Below, one piece after another: positions 25,876 through 34,721 of a DNA stretch of 64,000 nucleotides; position 1 is the first letter of the stretch, and the number at the start of each line of letters is the position of its first letter. This DNA is from PALSA-607 sp963825425. Its GTDB lineage: Bacteria > Actinomycetota > Actinomycetes > Acidothermales > Acidothermaceae. The notes under the pieces are model-generated. The model searched no databases. It worked only from the letters and a program-made list of their open reading frames with translations, and was not told the origin of the DNA. Location: NCBI GenBank assembly GCA_963825425.1, contig CAWGTF010000015.1, positions 186,001 to 250,000 on the forward strand, given 5' to 3'. The position numbers and the translations under genes were made by a program.

Positions 25876-26552
25876 CCAGCGTGCTCGTCATCGACGACGA
25901 AGCCGCGATCCTGCGCGCGCTACGCATCAACTTGTCGGCCCGCGACTACAAGGTCACGACCGCCTCGGATGGCGCCTCGGGTCTCGCGGCCATGGCCCGA
26001 GAGCGGCCCGACGTGGTCATTCTGGACCTCGGTTTGCCCGACATGGCTGGCACCGACGTGATCCGCGGAATCCGTGGTTGGTCGAGTGTTCCGATCATCG
26101 TGCTGTCGGCGAACGACCAGGAACTGCAGAAGGTGCAGGCCCTTGATGCCGGCGCTGACGACTACGTCACCAAGCCGTTCGGCATGAATGAACTGCTCGC
26201 TCGGTTGCGGGCAGCGACCCGCCGCGCGGCTCCGGGGGTCGACGAGCCGGTCGTCGTCACGGCAGAGTTCACCATCGATCTCGGCGCGAAGCGGGTGGTG
26301 CGCAAGGACGGCCAAGACGTCCGGCTGACCCCGACGGAGTGGCAGTTGCTCGAGGTGCTTGCCCGGCACGGCGGGCGGCTCGTGAGCGGACGCCAATTGC
26401 TTCAAGATGTGTGGGGACCGACGTACGGGACAGAAACCAACTACCTGCGCGTCTACATGGCGCAGCTGCGTCGCAAGCTCGAGCCCGATCCGGCACGGCC
26501 GCGCTACCTGATCACCGAGCCGGGCATGGGCTACCGCCTCGTCACCGGTTGA
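25872..26552 (+). CDS. kdpE: KdpE-type response regulator
   Basis: A 226-residue OmpR/PhoB-family regulator. The receiver domain has VLVIDDEAAI, the phosphorylated Asp in DVVILDLGLPDM, SAND and the conserved Lys in YVTKPFGMNELLAR. The winged-helix domain has LTPTEWQLLEVLARHGGRLVSGRQLL and YLRVYMAQLRRKLEPDP, ending GMGYRLV. It overlaps kdpD by 4 bases and is thus its partner. Likely targets are kimA (divergent) and any kdpFABC elsewhere; no kdpFABC is in this window. Confidence 0.93.
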   Translation: MTSVLVIDDEAAILRALRINLSARDYKVTTASDGASGLAAMARERPDVVILDLGLPDMAGTDVIRGIRGWSSVPIIVLSANDQELQKVQALDAGADDYVTKPFGMNELLARLRAATRRAAPGVDEPVVVTAEFTIDLGAKRVVRKDGQDVRLTPTEWQLLEVLARHGGRLVSGRQLLQDVWGPTYGTETNYLRVYMAQLRRKLEPDPARPRYLITEPGMGYRLVTG

Positions 26553-26597
26553 CGCACCGGCCGCGGCGGGCTGGCGCCTATTGGAGAGGATCGTCGG

Positions 26598-27365
26598 GTG
26601 CGCACCCTGATCACGCCGGGCAAGGACACCGATCTCATCAAGCTCGAGGTTGCCGACCTCGAGGGCGGTGAGTCGGTGCGGTTCGCCGCCGACGGCGAGG
26701 CTCTGGTCGTCATCCTGCGCGGCGTGCTCGACGTCGAAATCGACGGTGCGCAGCTGGGTCGCGCCGGGGGTCGTGCCAGCGTGTTCGACGGTGGCGGTGA
26801 CGCCGTCTACCTGCCGCCCGGTGCGGCGGTCAAGCTCACCGAGGCGGACGGCGTCGGTGCCGCGATTGCCGTCGCGTCGGCGCCGTTGGCGCAAGAACCG
26901 GCCGCTGACGCCCGCATCATCACGCCGGCTGACCACCGGGTGGCCCAGGTCGGCGACGGTAACTGGGCGCGGCAGGTGCGCACGATCCTCGGGCCGGAGC
27001 ATGCGGCGGGTCGCCTCATCGTCGGCGAGACGATCAACCCGCCCGGCAACTGGTCGTCGTATCCGCCGCACAAGCATGACGAGCATCGGCCGCCGCACGA
27101 GGTTCAACTCGAAGAGGTCTATTACTTCAAGCTCGACCCGCCCGGTGGCTTCGGCGTGCAGATTCGCTATGACGGCAAAGGCGACCCGGCCGACGAAGTG
27201 TTCGTCGTGCGCGACGGAGACGTTGCCATCATCAAGTCGGGCTACCATCCGGTCGTCGGAGCGCCTGGCTATTCGCTGTACTACCTCTGGGTCATGGCCG
27301 GCCAGGGACGGCAGCTGGCGCCCGCCCTCGACCCGTTGCACGCCTGGGTTCAGCAGGGTCGATGA
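26598..27365 (+). CDS. iolB: 5-deoxy-glucuronate isomerase
   Basis: A 255-residue IolB/KduI-family bicupin of inositol catabolism, converting 5-deoxy-D-glucuronate to 2-deoxy-5-keto-gluconate. Recognisable parts are GETINPPGNWSSYPPHKHDEHRPPHEVQLEEVYYFK in pieces (metal-binding HKHDE), GFGVQIRY, and VIKSGYHPVVGAPGYSLYYLWVMAG-type C-terminus (IIKSGYHPV, YYLWVMAG). GTG start at 26598, 45 bases after kdpE. No other iol gene is next to it; the following gene is a sugar-alcohol/uronate dehydrogenase, which could share a pathway. Confidence 0.9.
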   Translation: MRTLITPGKDTDLIKLEVADLEGGESVRFAADGEALVVILRGVLDVEIDGAQLGRAGGRASVFDGGGDAVYLPPGAAVKLTEADGVGAAIAVASAPLAQEPAADARIITPADHRVAQVGDGNWARQVRTILGPEHAAGRLIVGETINPPGNWSSYPPHKHDEHRPPHEVQLEEVYYFKLDPPGGFGVQIRYDGKGDPADEVFVVRDGDVAIIKSGYHPVVGAPGYSLYYLWVMAGQGRQLAPALDPLHAWVQQGR

Positions 27366-27432
27366 GCCAACTCGACGTGCTGCTGCGCTGGTGACTGCAG
27401 TGCCCGCTAGGCCCACCAGACCGCGGCTGAGC

Positions 27433-28897
27433 ATGGCGCAATGGTCGCGAATCCCGGCTGCCGCCCTGCCCCTCGTCGACCCAAGAGATCTCACCATCGG
27501 TTTGGTTCATCTGGGTCTTGGCGCGTTCCACCGAGCGCACCAGGCCGTCTACACAGAACGCGCAATGAGTGCGGCAGGCACCACCGCGTGGGGAATCTGC
27601 GCTGTGTCGCAACGCGGCCGCGCGGTCATCGACGAACTCGCCCCGCAGGACGGGCTCTACACGGTGGTCGAGCGCGGACCGTCGACGACTTTTCGGGTGG
27701 GTGCTTCGATCCGTGAACTGCTGTTCGCGGTGGAGCAGCACGACGTGCTGACCTCGCGCATCGCGGCGCCGTCCACCCAGGTTGTGACGTTGACCGTGAC
27801 AGAGAAGGGCTACCGGCACGATCCGGTGACGGGTCGGTTGGATCTGCGCGACGCGGACCTTCTAGCGGACGCGGCCGGCCGGCCCCCGGTCACAGTCGTC
27901 GGGCGATTGGTTCGTGGGCTGCAGGCACGGCATCGAAGCAGCGCCGGACCGCTGACCGTCGTGTGTTGCGACAACCTCCCGAGTAACGGCGCCACGTTGC
28001 GCGGCCTTGTCGATGACTTCTGCTCCATGCTCCCCGGCTCAGACCAGCGTGCGTTGCAGTCGTGGATCGACGGATCCGTGACCTTTCCCTCCACGGTTGT
28101 CGATCGCATCGTGCCAGCGACTACTCCCGCTGACCGCAGCGACGTGGCGGACTACCTCGGTCTGGACGACGAAGGCGCGGTCGTCACAGAGCCGTTCTCG
28201 CAATGGGTGCTGGAAGACAACTTCGCGGCGGCGCGTCCGGCCTGGGAACGCGCCGGCGCGATCTTCACCACCGATGTCTTGCCGTACCAGGCACTGAAAT
28301 TGCGTGTACTCAATGGCTCGCATTCGGCGCTCGCCTATCTTGGGCTCCTGGCGGGTTACGAGAACGTCGCGGAGTTCGTCGAACGTTGACGGGGTTTCGG
28401 CCTTCGTGCTTGCGTTGATGGGTGAGGCGAAGGCCACCGTGTCGGCGCCCATCAGCGTCGACGTCGAAGACTACGAGCAGCAGCTCGTCCGGCGGTTCGC
28501 GAATCCTGGCTTGCGTCATCGCCTCGTACAGATTGCGAGCGATGGCAGCCAGAAACTTCCGCTTCGCCTTCTTGCGACCGTGCGAGATGCCCGGGCAGCT
28601 GGCCTCGAACCCGCGGCGAGTGTGCTCGGCATCGCGGCCTGGATGCGGTACGTGACTGCTCGCCACGACGACCAGGGTCGTCCGCTCGCCATCGATGATC
28701 CGCTCGCGCCGCAGATTGCTGAGGCAGCGCGAGAGGCAGGCGATCCGGTGACGATTGTCGAGCGGCTCATGGGCATCACCGAGATGTTCGGTGACCTCGG
28801 GGACGACCTCGAGCTGCGCGGCCAGCTCCGCGACGCACTGGCCGAACTCACGCGTGCAGGTGCGCTCGCGGCGCTGCGTAACGCGACCACGACGTGA
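27433..28897 (+). CDS. Mannitol dehydrogenase-family oxidoreductase (UxuB/MtlD-like; frameshifted)
   Basis: A ~488-residue polyol/hexuronate dehydrogenase: NAD-binding start LTIGLVHLGLGAFHRAHQAVYTERA, then VVTLTVTEKGYRHDPVTG, VVCCDNLPSNGATLRG, PSTVVDRIVPATT, WVLEDNFAAARPAWERAGA, and the catalytic Lys region YQALKLRVLNGSHSALAYLG. At ~28385 the frame ends in a TGA after VAEFVER and homology continues in another frame (VSAFVLALMGEAKATV ... GLEPAASVLGIAAWMRYVT). Substrate could be mannitol, fructuronate or tagaturonate. ATG 27433 is used; an in-frame GTG at 27391 is also possible. Confidence 0.83.
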
Positions 28898-29083
28898 ACC
28901 GTTCCATCGGCACGACCGTGTTCGGGTGCGACTGCCCTTATCCGATCTGGCCTTGTGCAGAAAATCGTCCCGCTTTCAGGTAATGCACAGGTTCGGCGGT
29001 GACGATCTAAACAACGGGCGATGGCCCTAGGTGGCTAGACGACGGCCTGCGGACCGGCGACACGACGTGAGAGCGGAGGTGTG

Positions 29084-30458
29084 ATGACCAGCGTGCTCCC
29101 CGACCGGGGCATCCGCCGCAGCCAATCGCCGTCCGCGCCGCGTTCTGCGATTGCGCCGAACACGCTGCTCGGTGCGCTGATTTTGGGCGGTGCACTCGTC
29201 GTGCTGTTGTGGTGGCACGACACCCCGGCCACGCTGCACACCCTCGGTGATTGGCTGACGAACGCTGGCCGGATCACCGGCCTGCTCGCCGGCTACGTGA
29301 TCATCATCTTGCTGCTCCTCATGGCGCGGGTACCGTCACTCGAACGAGGGCTTGGTGCCGACCGGCTCGCGCGGTGGCATGCGATGGGCGGCCGCTACGC
29401 GGTCTCGTTGGCGGTCGCGCACACGTTGCTCATCATCTGGGGCTACGCCGTCGCGGCGCACCAGTCGATGACTTCCGCAGACAGGCACGTTGTTGACGCA
29501 GTACCCCGACGTCATGATGGCGACCGTCGCGCTCGGTCTCCTGGTTCTGGTTGCCGGTGTATCGATGCGTGCAGTACGCGCCCGCATGCGCTACGAAACG
29601 TGGTACTACCTGCACTTCTACACCTACCTCGCCGTGGCTCTCTCGTTTAGTCACGAGTTCTCGACCGGACTCGACTTCAGTGCAAATCAGAGCGCACGCG
29701 TCGTATGGAGCCTGCTGTACATCGTCATTGCCACCTTGCTCTTCTGGTATCGGTTCGTCGTGCCGATTCGGGCCGCGGCACGGCATCGCATGGTGATCGC
29801 GGGCGTCTTCCCTGAGGCACCAGGGATCTTCTCGGTGCATGTCACCGGGCATCATCTCGATGACTTGCGTGCGGAGCCTGGGCAGTTCTTTCGCTGGCGG
29901 TTCATGAGCAGCGGGAGTTGGTGGCAGTCGCACCCGTACTCACTGTCTGCGCCGCCGACCGATCGGTTGCTGCGCATCACGGTGAAGGTGCTCGGCGATC
30001 ACTCGCACGCACTGCGCACGTTGCGCAAGGGCACCCGGGTGTTCGCAGAAGGTCCTTATGGCGCGCTCACGGAGCGGCGACGCACCCGGCGGCAGGTGTT
30101 GCTGCTCGCCGGCGGTATCGGCGTCACGCCCTTGCGTACCTTGTTCGAGACGCTGCCTGCGCGGCCGGGCGACCTCACGCTGCTGTACCGCGCGTCGAAC
30201 GAACTCGACATCGTCTTTCGCCGTGAGCTCGATGCAATCGCGCAGTGGCGCGGCGCGCGCGTTGTCTACCTGGTCGGCCCAGTCGGTGGTGACGCAGATC
30301 CCTTCGTCGGACGTCGATTGGGGTCGATCGTGCCGGACCTCGGCGCTCACGACGTGTATCTGTGTGGGCCTCCGCGAATGATGGACGCCGCGCACAATGC
30401 GCTGCGTCGGCTCGGCGTCCGCCGTCGTCAGATCCACACAGAATCGTTCGAGTTCTAG
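29084..30458 (+). CDS. Ferric reductase-like membrane flavoprotein (frameshifted)
   Basis: A ~457-residue fusion of a ferric-reductase-like heme membrane domain and a ferredoxin-NADP reductase domain. The first frame carries helices (TGLLAGYVIIILLLLMARVP) and heme-ligand type His residues (LARWHAMGGRYAVSLAVAHTLLI); after ~29480 the next frame gives YETWYYLHFYTYLAVALSFSHEF, then the FAD domain (PGQFFRWRF, WWQSHPYSLSAPP) and NAD(P) domain (LLLAGGIGVTPLR, VYLCGPPRMMD). GGAGG lies 5 bases before ATG 29084. It is followed by an FMN-binding protein and ApbE, so it probably reduces an extracytoplasmic flavin protein. Confidence 0.85.
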
Positions 30459-30490
30459 GGTCATTCGAGTTTCCAGGAGGAGGGTGAGTC

Positions 30491-31164
30491 ATGCGCCGCT
30501 TTGTCAGTGTTTTGGTCGCGACGGTGACCGGACTCGTCGTCCTGCTCAGTTTCAAGACCGCACCGGCTAAGGCGCCGCGCCCGGTGGCGCTCGTCGGGTC
30601 TTGCTGCCAGGTGTTGCGTCTGCGCTTCCTGACCTCATCGGCACCGGTGAGCTCGGCAGCCGCGAGTTCGGCGCCGGTCAGTTCGGTGCCTGCCAGCTCG
30701 GTGCCTGCCAGTTCGACACCGGCGACTGCGGCGCCTAGTAGTGCGCACAGCTACGAAGTCGAGTGTTCCGACTGCGAAGGCGTCGCCTACCCCGACGAAG
30801 TCCACCGTTAAGCCGACGCCGAAGCCCACTCCCACACCCACGACCAAGCCCACTCCCAAGCCATCGAGCACGACGAAGACCGTCACCGGCAGCACGGTCA
30901 CCGTGGGCGAGGGTCGCCGCGTGTTCGGCGTCGTGCAGGTTCAGCTGACGCTGACGAACGGGAAGATCACCTCCGTTACGTGCGGTCCAGGCCCCGGATG
31001 CGGACCCCCACTCGGCGCAGATCAGCCAGTTCTCGATTCCGATCTTGGGCCAAGAAGTTCTGTCCGCGCAGGGCGCCTCGATTGACGCAGTGTCGGGTGC
31101 GACCTACACGAGCAACGCATACGCCCAGTCGGTGCAAGCAGCGCTCGACGCCGCAAAGGCATGA
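30491..31164 (+). CDS. Exported FMN-binding protein (frameshifted)
   Basis: Three frames in series make one ~224-residue exported protein. First a signal/anchor (VSVLVATVTGLVVLLSF) and Ser/Ala/Pro repeats (SSVPASSVPASS); from ~30750 a Thr/Lys/Pro linker (KPTPKPTPTPTTKPTPKP) leading into an FMN_bind domain (VFGVVQVQLTLTNGKITSV); from ~31005 ISQFSIPILGQEVLSAQGASIDAVSGATYTSNAY. The SGAT motif in DAVSGATYTS is where ApbE attaches FMN through a phosphoester to Thr. RBS AGGAGG precedes the ATG. It lies between a flavin reductase gene and apbE, so the three act as one extracytoplasmic electron-transfer unit. Confidence 0.85.
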
Positions 31165-31165
31165 C

Positions 31166-31951
31166 ATGACGGACGCAGCGAAGCCGCTTGTGCACGTCGA
31201 GCACGTGATGGGCACGGTGGTCAGCTTCGACGTGCGGCTCGCCGAGGAATCAGCGCGGGCGCCGATGCACGCGGCCGTCGCCGATGCGGTGAGCTGGTTG
31301 CACCGGGTCGACGACGTCTTCAGTACCTATCAACCCGACAGCCAGGTGTCTCGGCTTGGTCGCGGTGAGCTCCGGCTGGCCGATTGCGACGGCGATGTCG
31401 CGGAGGTCCTCGAGTTGTGTGCGCAGGTCGGTCGCGAGAGTGCCGGCTACTTCAGCTCGACCTTCGGCGGCAAGCTCGATCCGACCGGTCTCGTCAAAGG
31501 TTGGGCGATTCAACGGGCCAGTGAACTCTTGAGCTCAGCGGGCTCGACGCACCACCTCGTCAACGGCGGAGGCGACATTCAGGCTGTCGGCGGGAGCACT
31601 CCGGGCATGCCGTGGCAGATCGGCATCGCCCACCCGTTGGAGCGCGGCGCCCTGGCCAGCGTGGTGCAACTGACGGACGGCGCGGTGGCGACGTCCGGTA
31701 CCGCGGAACGTGGCACCCACGTGCTCGATCCATTCACCGGCCAGCCGGCCGTGGCGCTCGCCAGCGTGACAGTGGTCGGCCGTGATCTGATTCGGTCCGA
31801 CGCCTACGCCACCGCCGCGATCGCGATGGGCGACCGAGCCCGCGGGTGGTTGGAGGGTTGCGCCGGCTACGAAGGATTCGCGGTGGCCGCTGACGGACTC
31901 GGCTGGTGGACCTCCGGTTACTCCCGCGTCGGGAGCGTCCCAGCGACCTGA
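31166..31951 (+). CDS. apbE: FAD:protein FMN transferase
   Basis: A 261-residue ApbE-family enzyme that transfers FMN from FAD to Thr of target proteins (the SGAT motif of the previous gene). Visible: EHVMGTVVSFDV, DDVFSTYQPDSQVSRL, FGGKLDPTGLVKGWAIQRASELL, LVNGGGDIQAVGG, VATSGTAERGTHVLDPFTG (family H(V/I)xDP), and a conserved acidic region DAYATAAIAMG. The ATG starts one base after the FMN-binding protein stop. No lipoprotein signal is seen, so it may act in the cytoplasm before export, or the start is elsewhere. Confidence 0.93.
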   Translation: MTDAAKPLVHVEHVMGTVVSFDVRLAEESARAPMHAAVADAVSWLHRVDDVFSTYQPDSQVSRLGRGELRLADCDGDVAEVLELCAQVGRESAGYFSSTFGGKLDPTGLVKGWAIQRASELLSSAGSTHHLVNGGGDIQAVGGSTPGMPWQIGIAHPLERGALASVVQLTDGAVATSGTAERGTHVLDPFTGQPAVALASVTVVGRDLIRSDAYATAAIAMGDRARGWLEGCAGYEGFAVAADGLGWWTSGYSRVGSVPAT

Positions 31952-31995
31952 CCGTGCATACCGGCGTCCGAGGTTTCGCTGCCCGGGCAGCAAAA

Positions 31996-32031
31996 GGCGT
32001 CTGACCCTACGGGGGAGGAGAGCCAGACGCC
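31996..32031 (+). terminator. Hairpin after apbE
   Basis: GGCGTCTG (31996-32003) pairs with CAGACGCC (32024-32031) across a 20-base purine-rich loop, 45 bases after the apbE stop. No U-tract. Probable end of the flavin operon. Confidence 0.5.
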
Positions 32032-32116
32032 ACGCAGATGGTAACCGCTGATACGCGTGCCCTCAATGCTTGCGGGCGGCAGACTGGGCGCGGTAGCCGG
32101 GCTTGAGAGGACCACG

Positions 32117-32914
32117 ATGGCGGACGACGACGAAGTTCCGGCGTCAGAAGCGCATCACCACCACGCGGTGGGCGCAACGGCCGCCGCGCTCACCGCGCTC
32201 GAGCGCCGGCTGCTTGCGCAGGCCAAGGGCGTCTATCAAGTCGAACAGGATCTGCTGCCGGCGTGGCTACGGCCGACGCAGGGCGAGCACCGGTGGCAGA
32301 TGGGTGTCGCAGCTGGCGCCGCCATCGGGTTACAGTCGTCGCTGCCGGCGTCGTTGTCGCTGCGACCGCACTATCTGCTCCCCATCTTGGAGACGATCCT
32401 GCTCGTCGGGCTCCTCGTATTCAGCCCGGGCCGAATCGTCCGCCACTCCACGCCTTTGCGGGCGGCGGTGCTGGCATTGATCGCGGTCATCAGCATCGAC
32501 AACGCAGTGTCCGCCGGGCTTCTGGTGCACGCGATTGTCGGCGGAAAGGCCAACGACGCCGGTCGGCTGTTGCTTGAAGGTGTCGCGATCTGGACGACGA
32601 ACGTGATCGCGTTCAGTCTTTGGTACTGGGAGTTCGACCGTGGCGGGCCGGTCGCACGTGCCAACGCGTTGCACAAGCATCCGGACTTGCTGTTCCCGCA
32701 GATGCAGCAACCGGAGATAGCGCCGCCCGAGTGGGAGCCCACGTTCTTCGACTACTTGTTCACGTCCTTCACCAACGCGACGGCGTTCAGCCCGACCGAC
32801 ACGATGCCGCTCTCACACTGGGCGAAGGCGACGTTCCTCGCGCAGTCAGGGATCTCGCTCGTGACGGTTGCGTTGGTAATTTCACGCGCCGTCAACATCT
32901 TCCACGGCGGCTGA
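32117..32914 (+). CDS. Multi-pass membrane protein, function unknown
   Basis: A 265-residue protein. ATG 32117 follows GAGAGGA. A soluble N-terminus with HHHH near residue 15 is followed by membrane helices (VAAGAAIGLQSSLPASL, YLLPILETILLVGLLVF, AAVLALIAVISIDNAVSAGLLVHAIV, IWTTNVIAFSLWYWEFD) and a C-terminal re-entrant-like segment FDYLFTSFTNATAFSPTDTMPLSHWAK followed by a last helix. That last segment is strongly conserved in actinobacterial proteins of unknown function and is loosely reminiscent of DUF1345 or ion-channel pore regions; I cannot assign a role. Convergent with corA, 4 bases apart. Confidence 0.75.
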   Translation: MADDDEVPASEAHHHHAVGATAAALTALERRLLAQAKGVYQVEQDLLPAWLRPTQGEHRWQMGVAAGAAIGLQSSLPASLSLRPHYLLPILETILLVGLLVFSPGRIVRHSTPLRAAVLALIAVISIDNAVSAGLLVHAIVGGKANDAGRLLLEGVAIWTTNVIAFSLWYWEFDRGGPVARANALHKHPDLLFPQMQQPEIAPPEWEPTFFDYLFTSFTNATAFSPTDTMPLSHWAKATFLAQSGISLVTVALVISRAVNIFHGG

Positions 32915-32918
32915 TGTT

Positions 32919-33896
32919 CTACAGCCAGTCCTTGCGGCGGAAGACCCAATACAGCGCACTCGAGCCCACCGCGATGATCAGCGAGGACGTGATCAGGCCG
33001 CTGTCATGACCGAACCCTGGATACGGGAGGTTTTGGCCGTAGAAGCCCGTCACCGCAGTTGGTACCGCAATGATCGCGGCCCAGCTGGTGACCTGCTTCA
33101 TGATGAGGTTCATCCGGTTGCCTTGAATCGTCAGGTTCGTTTCCAGCACCGTCGACACGAGGTCGCGCAGCGATTCGGTCCACTCCGTTGCGCGCAGCAC
33201 GTGGTCGTAGACGTCATGGTAGTAGGGCATCAACGTGTCGTTGACGACCTTGAGGTCGCGCCGCATCAACCCGTTGACGACCTCGCGCATCGGCAGCACG
33301 AACCGCCGCAGCAGGATCAGATCGCGTCGCAAGTCGAACGACTTGCGCTGTACCTCACGCACCCGGTCGCGGCTGTCGTCGAAGAGGTCGTCCTGCAGCG
33401 ACTCGATGCGCTCGTCGAGATCCTGCACGGCTTGGAAATGACCATCGACGATGTAGTCGAGGACGCCGTACAGCAGGAAACCGGCACCCTCCTTCACCAG
33501 CTCGGGCGTTGCATCCCAGCGCTTGACGACCTCATCGATGTCGAACTTGCGGTCCTTGCGCACCGTGATCAATGCGTTCGGCATGACGAACATCGCAAGT
33601 TCGCTGGTGTCCAGATCCATCGTCTTCGCATCGATGGCGATGGCGTACGCACTCAGGAACAAGTGCGTGCCGTAGTGGTCGAGTTTCGGCCGTTGCCGTT
33701 CGTGTGCGGCGTCCTCGACGGCCAGGGCATGCAGCCCGAACTCCTCCTCGACGTCATCGAGTCCGGCGTCATCGTCGAGGGTGCAGATGTCGAGCCACAC
33801 GACAGCGCCGGGGTCGTTGACGCACTCGGAGATGTCGGAAATCGGGAAGTTCTCTTTCTCCAGCACCCCGTTGCGGTACAGCCGCGTGCGCGCCAT
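32919..33896 (-). CDS. corA: CorA-family magnesium/cobalt transporter
   Basis: A 325-residue CorA homolog. The N-terminal cytoplasmic domain has VVWLDICTLDDD, LHALAVEDAAHERQRPKLDHYGTHLFL; the long stalk helix runs through LDERIESLQDDLF ... RRFVLPMREVVNGLMRRDL. The C-terminal helices carry FYGQNLPYPGF, so the family YGMN filter motif is YGQN here (Met to Gln), then RRKDWL. GQN is seen in some relatives, so transport may be altered but not necessarily lost. ATG 33896 chosen from the family start. Confidence 0.9.
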   Translation of the reverse strand: MARTRLYRNGVLEKENFPISDISECVNDPGAVVWLDICTLDDDAGLDDVEEEFGLHALAVEDAAHERQRPKLDHYGTHLFLSAYAIAIDAKTMDLDTSELAMFVMPNALITVRKDRKFDIDEVVKRWDATPELVKEGAGFLLYGVLDYIVDGHFQAVQDLDERIESLQDDLFDDSRDRVREVQRKSFDLRRDLILLRRFVLPMREVVNGLMRRDLKVVNDTLMPYYHDVYDHVLRATEWTESLRDLVSTVLETNLTIQGNRMNLIMKQVTSWAAIIAVPTAVTGFYGQNLPYPGFGHDSGLITSSLIIAVGSSALYWVFRRKDWL

Positions 33897-33978
33897 GTCA
33901 GTTGAAGTCCGCGGAGGTAGGGACGTCGTGCGGCCTGCCCGCAGGGGCGGCCTGCCGCGCCTTGACGTACGCGGTGTT

Positions 33979-34260
33979 CTAGCGCTCGGCGACGAACGTG
34001 ATGAACGGCACGAAGTCCGGCGAGCAGCGCGAGGGCAGCAATCGAAGCAGCGAGAAGCGGTACCGCAAGCCAAGCTCGATGCCGAGCAACGACGTACACG
34101 ATGTAGAGGAACCCGTGGATCGTTCCGACGATACTTTTCGACGGTGTCGTTGTGTCCCCAGACGCTGCAGTGGGATGCCGATGAAGACCAGGATGACCAG
34201 CGCCGTTCCCACGATGTAGGCGAGCAGCCGGTAGCGGTCGAGTGGTGATCGCAGATTCAA
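33979..34260 (-). CDS. DUF3817 small membrane protein (two compensating frameshifts)
   Basis: A ~93-residue membrane protein. It starts LDRYRLLAYIVGTALVILVFIGIPLQRL and ends FVPFITFVAER, both in one frame, but the conserved middle KSIVGTIHGFLYIVYVV is in the neighbouring frame, so one inserted and one deleted base cancel out. The family has three helices and a conserved HGFLY segment; function unknown. ATGA overlap with the upstream gene, as is usual for this pair in actinobacteria. Confidence 0.75.
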   Translation of the reverse strand: MNLRSPLDRYRLLAYIVGTALVILVFIGIPLQRLGTQRHRRKVSSERSTGSSTSCTSLLGIELGLRYRFSLLRLLPSRCSPDFVPFITFVAER

Positions 34261-34673
34261 CGCACGCGCTCCGACCGAGCATTCAAGCGCGACAGATAGT
34301 CGTTGTACTCGGCCAGTTCGGGGTCGGAGTCTCGGTCGTCTGCGGTCTCCGCAGTGAGGCTGGCGAAGGCGTCGACCTCGCCGAACTGCGGGAAGTCCCA
34401 GTCCGTTTCGCCCGCCGACGGCACCGTGCGTGCTGGGGTCAACTGCGCGACCGGGCGGCCATATGCGTCGTCACGAAGCAGCCGCCACCAGCCGTAGACG
34501 ACCATTGCCGCCATCGTCCACCACTGAAACGCATAGAGCAGGTTCTGCAGTCCACCGCGCTGCGACTCCGACACGTCCCACTGCCAGCGGCCGAGCAGGC
34601 TCAGCGCGGCGATCAGCACCAGCGCCAGCACATGGCGCGGCAGCCATCGCAACCGAAACGCGGTCCTGACCAC
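34257..34673 (-). CDS. Conserved actinobacterial two-helix membrane protein
   Basis: A 138-residue protein with two helices (RHVLALVLIAALSLLGRWQWD and LLYAFQWWTMAAMVVYGWWRL) separated by a short loop GGLQN, then an acidic cytoplasmic tail ending EYNDYLSRLNAR. The LGxWQ and LQ-x-YAxQW patterns mark a conserved actinobacterial family usually found next to DUF3817, often with a tail ending in YNxYLxxL. Function unknown. The stop overlaps the DUF3817 start. Confidence 0.75.
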   Translation of the reverse strand: MVRTAFRLRWLPRHVLALVLIAALSLLGRWQWDVSESQRGGLQNLLYAFQWWTMAAMVVYGWWRLLRDDAYGRPVAQLTPARTVPSAGETDWDFPQFGEVDAFASLTAETADDRDSDPELAEYNDYLSRLNARSERVR

Positions 34674-34721
34674 GGGGTCAACGGTACCCGTGGCAGGCCG
34701 CTGCGGCAGGTGCGGTCTCGT

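Noticed and set aside
25920..27497. A 525-codon minus-strand frame across kdpE and iolB
   Set aside because: Antisense to two genes with clear motifs; its sequence is Arg/His/Asp-rich nonsense.
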